Notes under the pieces: generated by a model
Databases searched by the model: none
The model's input: the letters and a program-made list of their open reading frames with translations, nothing else
What the model was told of the DNA's origin: nothing
Source: Candidatus Heimdallarchaeota archaeon
GTDB lineage: Archaea; Asgardarchaeota; Heimdallarchaeia; Heimdallarchaeales; Heimdallarchaeaceae
Assembly: GCA_016840095.1 (NCBI GenBank)
Contig: JAEOSZ010000131.1
Coordinates: forward strand, 1-50,463
Direction: 5' to 3'
Length of the DNA: 50,463 nt
Part shown: one piece after another, positions 32,842 through 41,953 of the stretch
Numbering within the stretch: position 1 is the stretch's first letter
Layout: each line of letters starts with the position of its first letter
Position numbers and translations under genes: made by a program

Positions 32842-33732
32842 CTATATCCATATTAATTTTCCAAGAATTATAGCTGTGCAAATTAGAGCACCTTGACCCA
32901 TCATATACACCATAGTTATCCTTAAACAAAATTTTGGTGATGCTTTGAAGAAGAACAAACCAGTTATGATTAAACCAGTAACAAGGTAGACTATTTCTAG
33001 ATAAAGATAAATTGCACTTAGTTCTCCTGTCCAATAAACCCCCAAGCTTAAAGCGTATGCTATTAATAAGCTAACAACTGTTATGTAAACAGTTCTTCTT
33101 ATTCCGTACTTCTTTGGAAAAGTCTTAACAGGAGTTTCTTGATCTTGTGGAAAATCTCTTATGTCTGTAACACCTTTCCCTCCAAACATAGCAAAGAAGA
33201 ACATTATTGCTAAAATAATCACTGCTGGAGTTATTGTTCCAGTTGTAGCACCCATGAAGAAGTACAATAGTTGTAAACCTCCTAAGGTTACTCCTCTTGC
33301 CATAGGATTTTCAAACCAATGAAAAGCTAAACCAACAATAATAATTACTATCACTCCCCAAACTATCAATCCCCATAGACTAGTGAAAATTGTTATTATT
33401 AGACTTGCAATCATAAAAGTAAGTGAGAAAGCTATTCCAATAGGTAAGGGAATCATCTCCCTTGCTATAGGATTTCTTCTGATCTTTGCACGAGGAGCTA
33501 ATTTATCTAATTCTCTATCAGCACAGAAATCAAGTGAAAAACCAGATACAGCTAAACACCAACCTGCAAAGGTTATCCAAAGAATATCTTGCCAAACTGC
33601 TCCTGCTAGAACAGCTGCTGTTGCCGTAATTGCAGTAACCATTATAGTTCTTTCAAGTCTGAACAGATAAATTATTGCTAAGAATTTTTCTTTGAAAACC
33701 AACTTCTCCACTTCTAAGAAAATTAACAGCAT
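32842..33732 (-). CDS. UbiA-family membrane prenyltransferase
   Basis: 296 residues with about eight TM helices. The first Asp-rich motif is Asp68-x3-Asp72-x3-Asp76 ('LDFCADRELD') followed by 'RRNPIA'. The second is Asp190-x2-Asp193-x3-Asp197 ('TDIRDFPQD') followed by 'ETPVKTFP'. These bind Mg-diphosphate of the prenyl donor. In archaea this family includes digeranylgeranylglyceryl phosphate synthase and menaquinone, haem or chlorophyll-type prenyltransferases. The motif spacing does not settle which. It converges with the phosphoesterase gene (9 bp apart). Confidence 0.82.
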   Translation of the reverse strand: MLLIFLEVEKLVFKEKFLAIIYLFRLERTIMVTAITATAAVLAGAVWQDILWITFAGWCLAVSGFSLDFCADRELDKLAPRAKIRRNPIAREMIPLPIGIAFSLTFMIASLIITIFTSLWGLIVWGVIVIIIVGLAFHWFENPMARGVTLGGLQLLYFFMGATTGTITPAVIILAIMFFFAMFGGKGVTDIRDFPQDQETPVKTFPKKYGIRRTVYITVVSLLIAYALSLGVYWTGELSAIYLYLEIVYLVTGLIITGLFFFKASPKFCLRITMVYMMGQGALICTAIILGKLIWI

Positions 33733-33787
33733 ATTTTTAACTTTATCCTACATCTTGCAAATCATAGACTAGTTTTGATGAAGAAAC

Positions 33788-34015
33788 ATGCCAAAAAGAG
33801 AATTAACTCCAGAAAGAGAAAAAAGAAGACAAGATTTTCAAAGTGAGAATGCACCTGAGTCAAGTTCACCTCCATCTGAAGATGCTCCTGAGCAAGATGT
33901 TAATCCTGAAACAGAGAGGGATGCTTTGGAAACAGAAGGTGAAACAACAGAAATAATATCTGAACCTACATCTGTACCACTTAAACGTAGGAAAAAAAGG
34001 AGACAAAAGAGATAG
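33788..34015 (+). CDS. Small disordered protein with basic C-terminus (75 aa)
   Basis: 75 residues of low complexity. The N-terminus is Arg/Lys/Glu-rich, the middle is Ser/Pro/Glu/Asp/Thr-rich and without hydrophobic core, and the last dozen residues are highly basic (LKRRKKRRQKR). No family is recognised. It is likely disordered; the tail could bind nucleic acid or ribosomes. Divergent from the prenyltransferase gene. Codon use looks like that of its neighbours. Confidence 0.55.
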   Translation: MPKRELTPEREKRRQDFQSENAPESSSPPSEDAPEQDVNPETERDALETEGETTEIISEPTSVPLKRRKKRRQKR

Positions 34016-34138
34016 TACTATCTTATTAGAAGGAAGGAAGAATATTTTTGGCTACCCTACCTTATTAGATGATTCCTTTTCGGATTGAACCCTTTCCAAG
34101 AAGATACTACCTATATTTCGAATGGAGAGGTTTTAACC

Positions 34139-35059
34139 TCATTTCCAATGTTCATCATCTGTATAATCAGTTATCAATCCAATAGATTCAGGTCCTAGAT
34201 GTGAGAGTACAGATCCACCGCTTTGAGCTATCTCAATTTCTATTTTTGGGAATTTTTGTTTTATTAATTCAGCTAGTTCTTCTGCATAATCCCTTCTGCT
34301 TCCGTAAACAATTGTAAAAGCTTTAGGTTCAGTTGGTGCATTTTCTAAGCTAAGTTTCAAAGATTTTTTCAATCCTTTATGCACATCTTTTGCTTCACCA
34401 GCTGTTTTAACATATCCTTCTTCATTCATTGTTACGATAGGCTTTTTTCTCAATAATGAACCTAGTGCAAATTTAGCAGTACCAAATCTGCCTAATCTTC
34501 CTCCTTTCCAAAGATAGAAGATTGTTGGAAGCAAGATAATTGTTCTGATTTTTATTGCTTGTTCATTTAAAATCTCTACAATTTGATCAGCTGATTTCTT
34601 CTGTTTAATCAGGTTTAATGCCATTCTAATAAGAAAAACTTCAGGATAAGAAGCCGATTTAGCATCAATAATATGAATCTTGACTTTTGGATTTTTTCTC
34701 ATTATCTTTTTTGCAGCCAGACTTGAACTATTAATAGTTCCAGATAATCCTGCTGTAACATTGATTACAATAATGTCCTTTGCTCCTTCTTCAATAGCTT
34801 CAGTGTAAGCTACTTCAAAATCTTGAGGATTAGGTTGTGAAGTGTTCGGAACAAATGAATGCATGTTTAGTTTTGGAATGTGAACAAACGCCTTTTCATC
34901 TTCAAATACTTTATAGTAAGCATCTCTATCAAAATTCTCATCTTCCTTGAGTATTTCATCATGAACAACCATGTAAAGTGGAACAACTTTGATGTTATTT
35001 TCCCTAGCAAAATCCCAAGGAATATCCGATGCACTATCAGTAACTATACGTATTGTCAT
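34139..35059 (-). CDS. DegV-family fatty-acid-binding protein
   Basis: 306 residues from ATG at 35057-35059 (MTIRIVTDSASDIP); an upstream ATG at 35083 overlaps a TATA-like stretch. 'IVTDSASDIP', 'TSQPNPQDF', 'INVTAGLSGTINSSSLAA', 'WKGGRLGRFGTAKFALGSLL' and 'KPIVTMNEEG' are all DegV hallmarks. DegV/FakB proteins hold a fatty acid; in bacteria FakB hands it to the kinase FakA. DegV is common in Firmicutes and uncommon in archaea, so horizontal gain is likely. No FakA gene is in the window. Confidence 0.9.
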   Translation of the reverse strand: MTIRIVTDSASDIPWDFARENNIKVVPLYMVVHDEILKEDENFDRDAYYKVFEDEKAFVHIPKLNMHSFVPNTSQPNPQDFEVAYTEAIEEGAKDIIVINVTAGLSGTINSSSLAAKKIMRKNPKVKIHIIDAKSASYPEVFLIRMALNLIKQKKSADQIVEILNEQAIKIRTIILLPTIFYLWKGGRLGRFGTAKFALGSLLRKKPIVTMNEEGYVKTAGEAKDVHKGLKKSLKLSLENAPTEPKAFTIVYGSRRDYAEELAELIKQKFPKIEIEIAQSGGSVLSHLGPESIGLITDYTDDEHWK

Positions 35060-35141
35060 AAAATAGAACAAAAATATGGGCATAAAAAGATACCTAAATC
35101 AATATTTTATTGAGATAAAATAAAAATGAATGGTGTTGAAA

Positions 35142-38100
35142 TTATTTTGATTCTGTAACATCTTCTTTTGGTATTAGAATCTCAAAACAAGCTTCATCTT
35201 GTTCATTAAGTAATCTTATCTTCCATCCATGAGCATCTATTAGCTTTTTCACGATTGTCAAACCATGGATTGATTCTTTCTCCTTGGTAGTAAAAGTAGA
35301 TTCAAAGGCTTCTCTCGCTATTTCTGGATCAATTTTTGTACCATTATTCGCTATGCAAATTCCTATTTCATTTTCGTGGAGTTTACTTAGAATCTCAATT
35401 TGAGTAGGTTTTCCGTGAATTACCGCATTTTCGAAGAGATTCTTGAATATTTGTGATAATTTCTCTTCATCTGCTTTTACTGCTACTAGAGGGTCATGTT
35501 TCATCTTTATGTCTTGAGGAATTGTAACTTTAGCTATTCTATCTACTAATCTATCTAGATTAACAATATCAGACTTTTCGATAACCTGTCCAGCTTCAGC
35601 TAACTCAATAGATCTGTTGAGTAATTTTCTAAGATAGTCAGTTTGATTGTTTATTTTATCCAAAACCACATCTTTTTGATTATCATTTTCTTTGAGAATA
35701 TCTGCATATCCTTCAATCGATGAGAGACTGTTTCTAATATCATGACCCATCAAATGAACAAAGTCGCTAAGTTCTTTTTTCTGCTTAGTTAGAATATTAA
35801 CCATTTTACTTCTCTCTGAGATGTCTACAACTGTTGCAAGAAAACTATTTGAATCAGGAAGATTTGTAACTGCAATCAAAATACTCCGAATTGTTCCGTT
35901 CTTTGTAATAAACCGAGTTTCGTACTGATTAGGCACACTATCAGGTTGCATCATTCTTCTTCTATTGTATTCTGTCATTAGATCTAGTTCTGGTTGTGGT
36001 ATGAATTCAGTCCATTTTCTTCCTTCTAATTCTTTTCTTGTATATCCTGATAATTCTTCCATTCTTGAATTTACTAGAGTAATACTCGCTTCAAGATCAA
36101 ATATGATGTTTGCCATTCCTGTATTTTCAAATAATGATCGATACAGAATCTCAGATTTTCTAATCTCTTCTTCTGCTTCCTTTAATTCTGTAATATCAAA
36201 AAGAGATACAACGTAATTTTCTGAAAGAGGTATTGTTGTTAAGCTAACCATAACATCTCTTATATCACCTTTCCTGTTAATAAACTGAGATTCATAATAT
36301 GCAGGGAAATTTTGTGGCTCCAATTGCCTTTTTCTACTGTATTCAACAAGTTTATCCAATTCGGATTCTGGTACAAAGTCAGTCCAATTTCGTCCAATCA
36401 GAACATCTTTTCCATATCCAGAAATCTCTTCTAGCAGAGAGTTGGTTTCTATTATTATTCTTCCTGGTCCTACTATCATATTAGCTGTTCCTTTAGCTTC
36501 GAAAACCGTCTTGTAAAGCTCTGCTGTTTTTTGAAGATTTTGTTCAGCTTGTTTTGACTCTGAGATGTCAATTATTGAGATAATAAATCTGTCAGTATCC
36601 GGTATGATACCTACATGAAGTAAACAATCTACTACATCACCTCTTTTGTTCTTAAGTTTTACCTCATAATTAGCAGGAGCACTTGATGGATCAATTATTC
36701 TCTTCGTGTTGTACTCCATTAATCTTTCAAGCTCAGATTCATGAACAAAACTATGCCAAGGCACTTTTCCCTCTATTTCTTCTCTAGTATATCCTGAAAG
36801 TTCAACCAATCTATTGTTAATTTTTTCAACTATTGCATCTTCTGCTCTAGCAATTGCATTAGCGGTTCCTGTAGCTTCAAAAAGAGTCATATACAATTTT
36901 GCTGATTCTTCTAGTTTTTTCTCTGCTTCTTTCCTTTGAGAAATATCTCTAATGATGCTCATAAAAGCTATTGGATTCTCTGCAAAATCATCAATTCTAG
37001 ATATATTTATTTCTGCAGAGAAAATAGACCCATCTTTTCTAAAGATAGAAAGCTCTTGATTTTTCATAACTCCAAGTTCAAGAACTTCCTTAGTCATTTC
37101 ATCTACCTTTTGATGATTTTCAGGAGGAATGAAATCTCTGATTGGAAAATTAAGTAACTCTTCGATATTTGAAGCTCCATATAATTTTTCAGCTTGAGAG
37201 TTTGCTAGTAGAATTTTACCATTTAAATCTGTTAAAAGAATACCATCTGGTGAGGTTTCAATTAGTCTTCTGTATCTAGTTTCACTCTTTTCTAGTTCAG
37301 CATCTTTAGTAATTGATTCAGTTATATCTCTAAAGATTCCTAGAACGTATTCTTTTCCCTTAATTGTAATCAAATTTGCATTAATACTTACTGGAATATT
37401 TTGACCATTGCAAGCTAGTACTGAGGTCTCAAAAATTTCCTCATCTCCCATAGAATGCTGTTCAAAGTTCTTTTGAGCAACCTCTTTTTGGTCATCAGGA
37501 TGTAAGTCTAGTACTTTCTTTGAAAGAACTTCTTCTCTTGGACATCCTAGAAGTAATTCTGCTTGTTCATTACAATCAACAATGTTCTGTGTATCAGGAT
37601 CAGCAACAAAAACTGCATCAGGAATTCCCTCAAATAAACTCTTAAACTTTTGTTCACTTTCTCTAAGATTCTCTTCAATCAATTTATTTTCAGTAATATC
37701 ATGTAAGCTTCCCTGAACAATGAATGGTTCTCCTTCTCCAGGTCCAATATTCTGCACATGCTGACGAATCCATCTGATTTCATCATTTTTGTTCTTAATC
37801 CTATACTCAAGCACACTGCTGAAACCTGGTGTGGATTCTAACTCATCTCTAATTGCCATTAGAATTCCCAAATCTTCCGGAAGAACTAGTTTGTCCCATG
37901 AAAGATCACCTTCAATAAAATCCTTTTCTGAATAACCAGTTATCTTTTCAACAGCTCCATGAAAGAAGAATGGCCTAAAGTCAATTGAACCTCTGAAAGC
38001 AATGCCGTCAAAATTCTGAACGAATCCTCGATACTTTTCTTCACTTTCCTTTAATGCTTTTTCAGCTTCCTTACTTTCAGTCAAATCTCTAGCTATAGCC

Positions 38101-39284
38101 ATCAATGCAATTGGTTTGTTAGTCTTATCTGTGAGTACAGAAGCATTCATTTCAGTGAGAAATCTTTCACCATTCTTCTTAAGTAAAGTATACTCAAAAG
38201 ATCCTTTCAGTGTAGAAAACATCTGTTTTCTCATTCTTTCCATAACTCTTTGCTGATCTTCAGGAGCTGTATACTCCATCATTGAAGAGCCAATTAGTTC
38301 TTCAGGTTTTTCAACTCCATGCATGACTGCAGCTTGTTGGTTTGCAAATGTGATGTTACCTTGTAAATCTGCGAGAACAATGGAATATGGGGAAGTATCG
38401 ACTAGTTTTCGATATTGTTCTTCACTTCGCTGTAAAGCTTCTTCTATCTCCTTTTTCTGAGTAATATCGTCTCCTATACCTAATAGTTTAGATATTTTGC
38501 CATCTTCATCAGTTAAGATTGTGTTGTGCCAAGCGATAAGTCTCTTTTCTCCAGTTTTTGTTTCGATTTCAAGTTCGGAATAAGGTGTTGGTTTCCTCAT
38601 TCCAGTCATAATTTGTTGAAAATTAAACCTAATTTCATCAACAATTTCAGTAGAATAAACTGTTGTAAACCAGTTTTGACCAAGCAGTTCTTTTTCTGAA
38701 TAACCCAATACTTTGGTTACTTCTTTGTTTATTAGTTCTGTATTTTCATCTCGGTCGATAATGACAAACAGAACATTTGCTTCATTTAGGTACTGCTGAG
38801 TTAAGTCTCTCTCCCTTCTAATAGTTTTTTCACTTTCTAGTAGAGCTTGTTCAGCTAATTTGTGCCTAACACTTGTTCGAATCTGATGAACGAGTTCAGT
38901 GTATTGACTCCTGGCATCTGAACCTTTTCGAATGTAATAATCTGCTCCGAGGTTAAGAGCATCTATTACAACTTCCTCTCTACCTCTCCCAGTAAAGATA
39001 ATAAACGGAATCTGATATTCTTTGTCCTTTATTTGTTTCAACAAATCAAGACCATTAAAATTCTCCATAAGATAATCACAAACAATTAAGTCAATATTAT
39101 TCTCCTTAATTCTGTCAAATACTTTCATTGGATCCTGAAGAGATTCTACTTGAATCTCACCATCACTCATTTTTTCTACAAATTCTTTAGTTAAAAAAAG
39201 AAAATCTTCTTCGTCATCAATATGTAAAACTCTTATTACATTAGATTTTGGGTTCGCTTGATATTCATTATCAGATTCCACCAT
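35142..39284 (-). CDS. Hybrid sensor kinase: REC - eight PAS - histidine kinase
   Basis: 1380 residues, soluble. A receiver domain (about 16-135: Asp23/Asp24, phospho-acceptor Asp70, Thr98, Lys120) is followed by eight PAS modules at roughly 160-280, 285-400, 410-525, 535-645, 655-770, 780-895, 900-1015 and 1022-1140. The kinase core has H-box 'LMGHDIRNSLSSIEGYADIL', N-box 'LFENAVIHG', 'IANNGTKID' and a shortened G2 'HGLTIVKKL'. The receiver at the N-terminus and no output domain are common in archaeal kinases. PAS 6-8 share 'LFEAxGTAN', 'ELSGYT' and 'ESELDxLxEY' and are recent duplicates. No separate response regulator is adjacent. Confidence 0.92.
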   Translation of the reverse strand: MVESDNEYQANPKSNVIRVLHIDDEEDFLFLTKEFVEKMSDGEIQVESLQDPMKVFDRIKENNIDLIVCDYLMENFNGLDLLKQIKDKEYQIPFIIFTGRGREEVVIDALNLGADYYIRKGSDARSQYTELVHQIRTSVRHKLAEQALLESEKTIRRERDLTQQYLNEANVLFVIIDRDENTELINKEVTKVLGYSEKELLGQNWFTTVYSTEIVDEIRFNFQQIMTGMRKPTPYSELEIETKTGEKRLIAWHNTILTDEDGKISKLLGIGDDITQKKEIEEALQRSEEQYRKLVDTSPYSIVLADLQGNITFANQQAAVMHGVEKPEELIGSSMMEYTAPEDQQRVMERMRKQMFSTLKGSFEYTLLKKNGERFLTEMNASVLTDKTNKPIALMAIARDLTESKEAEKALKESEEKYRGFVQNFDGIAFRGSIDFRPFFFHGAVEKITGYSEKDFIEGDLSWDKLVLPEDLGILMAIRDELESTPGFSSVLEYRIKNKNDEIRWIRQHVQNIGPGEGEPFIVQGSLHDITENKLIEENLRESEQKFKSLFEGIPDAVFVADPDTQNIVDCNEQAELLLGCPREEVLSKKVLDLHPDDQKEVAQKNFEQHSMGDEEIFETSVLACNGQNIPVSINANLITIKGKEYVLGIFRDITESITKDAELEKSETRYRRLIETSPDGILLTDLNGKILLANSQAEKLYGASNIEELLNFPIRDFIPPENHQKVDEMTKEVLELGVMKNQELSIFRKDGSIFSAEINISRIDDFAENPIAFMSIIRDISQRKEAEKKLEESAKLYMTLFEATGTANAIARAEDAIVEKINNRLVELSGYTREEIEGKVPWHSFVHESELERLMEYNTKRIIDPSSAPANYEVKLKNKRGDVVDCLLHVGIIPDTDRFIISIIDISESKQAEQNLQKTAELYKTVFEAKGTANMIVGPGRIIIETNSLLEEISGYGKDVLIGRNWTDFVPESELDKLVEYSRKRQLEPQNFPAYYESQFINRKGDIRDVMVSLTTIPLSENYVVSLFDITELKEAEEEIRKSEILYRSLFENTGMANIIFDLEASITLVNSRMEELSGYTRKELEGRKWTEFIPQPELDLMTEYNRRRMMQPDSVPNQYETRFITKNGTIRSILIAVTNLPDSNSFLATVVDISERSKMVNILTKQKKELSDFVHLMGHDIRNSLSSIEGYADILKENDNQKDVVLDKINNQTDYLRKLLNRSIELAEAGQVIEKSDIVNLDRLVDRIAKVTIPQDIKMKHDPLVAVKADEEKLSQIFKNLFENAVIHGKPTQIEILSKLHENEIGICIANNGTKIDPEIAREAFESTFTTKEKESIHGLTIVKKLIDAHGWKIRLLNEQDEACFEILIPKEDVTESK

Positions 39285-39392
39285 TCAAACAACCTCCTAT
39301 TACATTTAATCAATGAGCTATAATTGTTTTTTCTTAAGGAAAAACAAAAATACTTCTAATTCCTTATATTAAGACATAAAAGTTGATGTGAA

Positions 39393-39695
39393 TTGAGATA
39401 TAACTTTAAGGATTCAGTTGACGAAAACATTACTTTGTTAGGAAATATTTCAAAAATCCCTTGGCAACATCTGATTCAGTTTTTTGATGATAGACCCAAT
39501 ATAAATTACTTTGATTTAGATAATGGAGAGCAAATAGTAATCTATTCTAGAGAACCAATTACCTGCACAGGAAGCATGAAAATCTCAGGAAAAGTGATTC
39601 TCACTACAGGTGGTTCCAAAAGACCTCAAAAAATTCAAACAGAAACATATGAAGAATATCAGCTCTTAGTAGATACATGGGAATGCATTGATTAA
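39393..39695 (+). CDS. Conserved-looking small protein (100 aa), unknown
   Basis: 100 residues from TTG at 39393, the only start in frame after an upstream stop. It has alternating strands such as 'QIVIYSREPITCTGSMKIS' and 'KVILTTGGSKRPQ', suggesting a small beta-barrel, and a Trp-rich end. No family is recognised. It ends 8 bp before the HEAT-repeat gene, so the two are probably one transcript and may act together. Confidence 0.55.
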   Translation: MRYNFKDSVDENITLLGNISKIPWQHLIQFFDDRPNINYFDLDNGEQIVIYSREPITCTGSMKISGKVILTTGGSKRPQKIQTETYEEYQLLVDTWECID

Positions 39696-39703
39696 AAACA
39701 AGT

Positions 39704-40567
39704 GTGATTAATTTGATTGAAGATGATGATGTAGAATCCCTACTAGAAAGTTTGAAAGATGAAGATCTTCATGTTAGAATTTTCACGATTAATTCTATTG
39801 TTGATAATCCCAGAAGCAAGCAAACTATTCCTACTCTGATTAAATTACTGAAGGAAGATGTAGCTCTTGTTAGAAGTCGTATTGCCTGGGCAATGGGAAA
39901 AATAAAAGATACACGATCAATCAAACCACTGATTAAAGCATTGAATGATGAAGATGCTGATGTTAGGAAAAATGCAACTAGATCACTTGGAGAAATGATG
40001 GCATTTGATGCAATTTCTACTTTGGTTGACAAACTGGAAGATTCAAGTTGGGAAGTTAGAGCTGAAGCTATTGTGGTTCTAGGAGATTTGGGTTGGGTTC
40101 CTTCAAGCAAAACTGATCTTATACTTTCATTGATAGCAAAAGAGAAATGGGACCAAATACTTGAACAAGAAGACTTAGATTTAACATTAATTCAGCATTT
40201 TCTTGATGATCCTGATAAAGACGTTAGAAGTAAGGTTGCTTGGATTTTAGGAGAATTACGAAGTTTAGATTCACTTGATTCTCTCTTTAAGCTTCTTATG
40301 AATGATAATTTTCAAGAAGTGAAGGAACAAGCTTCTGCTGCCATTGGTAAGATTGATGGAGACAAAGGATTAGCTCTCCTTAAACAAGCATTAGCAAGTG
40401 ATAATTGGTTCATCAGAAAGTGTGCTACTTCTGCACTTGGTTACACTCAGGATGTTTTAGTGATTAAGTTGCTAGAAGAATTAGTTGAAGACGATAACAG
40501 ATTTGTCAGTGAGAGTGCAAAGCTAGCCATAGAACAAATAAAATCGAAACATAAAATTCGAAATTGA
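39704..40567 (+). CDS. HEAT-repeat (PBS-lyase type) protein
   Basis: 287 residues from GTG at 39704. The whole chain is HEAT-like helix pairs of about 31 residues, each with the 'D.DxxVRxxAxxALG' pattern, for example 'EDVALVRSRIAWAMGKIKDT', 'DADVRKNATRSLGEM', 'SSWEVRAEAIVVLGDLG', 'DKDVRSKVAWILGELRS' and 'NWFIRKCATSALGYT'. It is a protein-protein scaffold, and relatives attach or detach cofactors or regulate kinases. It follows the 100-aa gene by 8 bp. Confidence 0.85.
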   Translation: MINLIEDDDVESLLESLKDEDLHVRIFTINSIVDNPRSKQTIPTLIKLLKEDVALVRSRIAWAMGKIKDTRSIKPLIKALNDEDADVRKNATRSLGEMMAFDAISTLVDKLEDSSWEVRAEAIVVLGDLGWVPSSKTDLILSLIAKEKWDQILEQEDLDLTLIQHFLDDPDKDVRSKVAWILGELRSLDSLDSLFKLLMNDNFQEVKEQASAAIGKIDGDKGLALLKQALASDNWFIRKCATSALGYTQDVLVIKLLEELVEDDNRFVSESAKLAIEQIKSKHKIRN

Positions 40568-40653
40568 TAGAGATATATTTAAAATTGAATACCTTTTTTC
40601 TAGTTTAATCAATCATGAGTTAAGATATTTGATTACTCATGGAGGAATACTCA

Positions 40654-41937
40654 ATGGAAGATTTAAGAAAAAAACTAAGCATTTCTAAAGACAATCTTGA
40701 TGCAATTCAAAAATTCTTTCTTGATGAAAGCAATCCATTTGTTAATGATTTACTTCAAATAGTAGAAAAACATGGAGGAGTAGAAGAAATTAACAATAAA
40801 TTCAAAGAATCAAGAAAAATTGAAACCATCTACAAAAAATTAGAAACAGTTAATCCTGATTATATAGATGATCTAGAATGGTTGATTAAACAACGAGAAC
40901 TAGATTCATTCATTAGTGAAAGCGAATACAGAAGAAAGATACTAGGAAATGCAGTTGATAGAATTACATTTGATGAATCAAGTCCTGTTACTTTAGAACT
41001 TTCATCTTGTCAATATTTCCCTTTTCTAATAAAAGGAGCAAAGAAAGTTATAGAAAATGGTGATTTATTACCAGGAAGAATCATAAGAGTAAGGAATATG
41101 AAAGAGCAAGAGAAGGATGGAGATCTTTTGGCTATGACTGCAGCTGTTGATATAATAGGAGCTTCAAGAGTTGAAACATTAGATACCAAAGGTACAATGC
41201 CTGGACCCGATGGGATGCCAATAAACGTTCACTTAGGTGGTCCTGCTACAATTACAGGTTATTTCGGGGGAGTAGGTCAACCTAATGATTGTGCTTTGAA
41301 ATGGGTAGATGAATTTCTATACTATTATACCAACTTTGGAGTGAAGCAAGTTCTAAATGTAAATCTTGGGACTATTATTCTCGGCTATATGCTATATAAA
41401 ATGGGAATAGATAACGAATTTAAGATTTCAGTATTTGTAGGAAATGATAATCCTTATTCTGTTCTTTGGACTCTAATTGCTGCAAAGCTTTTCGCTAGAG
41501 ATGATGGAACCTCTCCATTAATTGGTTTTAATCTATCCAATGCAGTAAACAATGATACTTTGGAAATGAGTTCACTTGTTAGGAATAACTTCGGTTTTGA
41601 GCAAGTCGTTCGTCTCGAACACCACATAATTGAAACACAAAAATCAATTGTGAGACAACCATATGATAGAACACAAGAATTACTTGAAATTGCTCCAAAA
41701 GTTAAGAATATTAGTGCTAAACATGAAGGAGGACCTGTCGAAATAGATCAAGCAAGAGAACATCCATCTGACATATTAGACTATTTCCTTACAAAAGAAC
41801 AAATTACTGAACAAGCAATATGGAGTCATCTTGAACAAAATTACTTTGATCGTCAAACAGCTGTCAATAATACAGCTAAAGCTTTAACTGAAAAAGGTCT
41901 AAGTTTCATTGCAGCTCGAAAGCTTCATCATAAGTAA
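40654..41937 (+). CDS. Conserved protein of unknown function, paired with an aminotransferase
   Basis: About 427 residues from ATG at 40654, which has GGAGGA seven bases upstream; ATG at 40639 lacks a ribosome site. A helical N-terminal third (about 1-95) precedes an alpha/beta domain. That domain has conserved-looking stretches such as 'SSPVTLELSSCQYFPFLIKG', 'GTMPGPDGMPINVHLGGPA', 'GGVGQPNDCALKWVDEFL' and 'LIGFNLSNAVNNDT', which look like an enzyme active site. I do not recognise the family. The aminotransferase starts 16 bp after its stop, so a shared amino-acid or keto-acid pathway is likely. Confidence 0.7.
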   Translation: MEDLRKKLSISKDNLDAIQKFFLDESNPFVNDLLQIVEKHGGVEEINNKFKESRKIETIYKKLETVNPDYIDDLEWLIKQRELDSFISESEYRRKILGNAVDRITFDESSPVTLELSSCQYFPFLIKGAKKVIENGDLLPGRIIRVRNMKEQEKDGDLLAMTAAVDIIGASRVETLDTKGTMPGPDGMPINVHLGGPATITGYFGGVGQPNDCALKWVDEFLYYYTNFGVKQVLNVNLGTIILGYMLYKMGIDNEFKISVFVGNDNPYSVLWTLIAAKLFARDDGTSPLIGFNLSNAVNNDTLEMSSLVRNNFGFEQVVRLEHHIIETQKSIVRQPYDRTQELLEIAPKVKNISAKHEGGPVEIDQAREHPSDILDYFLTKEQITEQAIWSHLEQNYFDRQTAVNNTAKALTEKGLSFIAARKLHHK

Positions 41938-41953
41938 GATTCGGGGATACGAA

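Noticed and set aside
34070..34120. A stretch with GGATTGAACCC that looks like a tRNA T-arm on the minus strand
   Set aside because: The flanking bases do not form a T-stem, and no acceptor or anticodon stem can be built.
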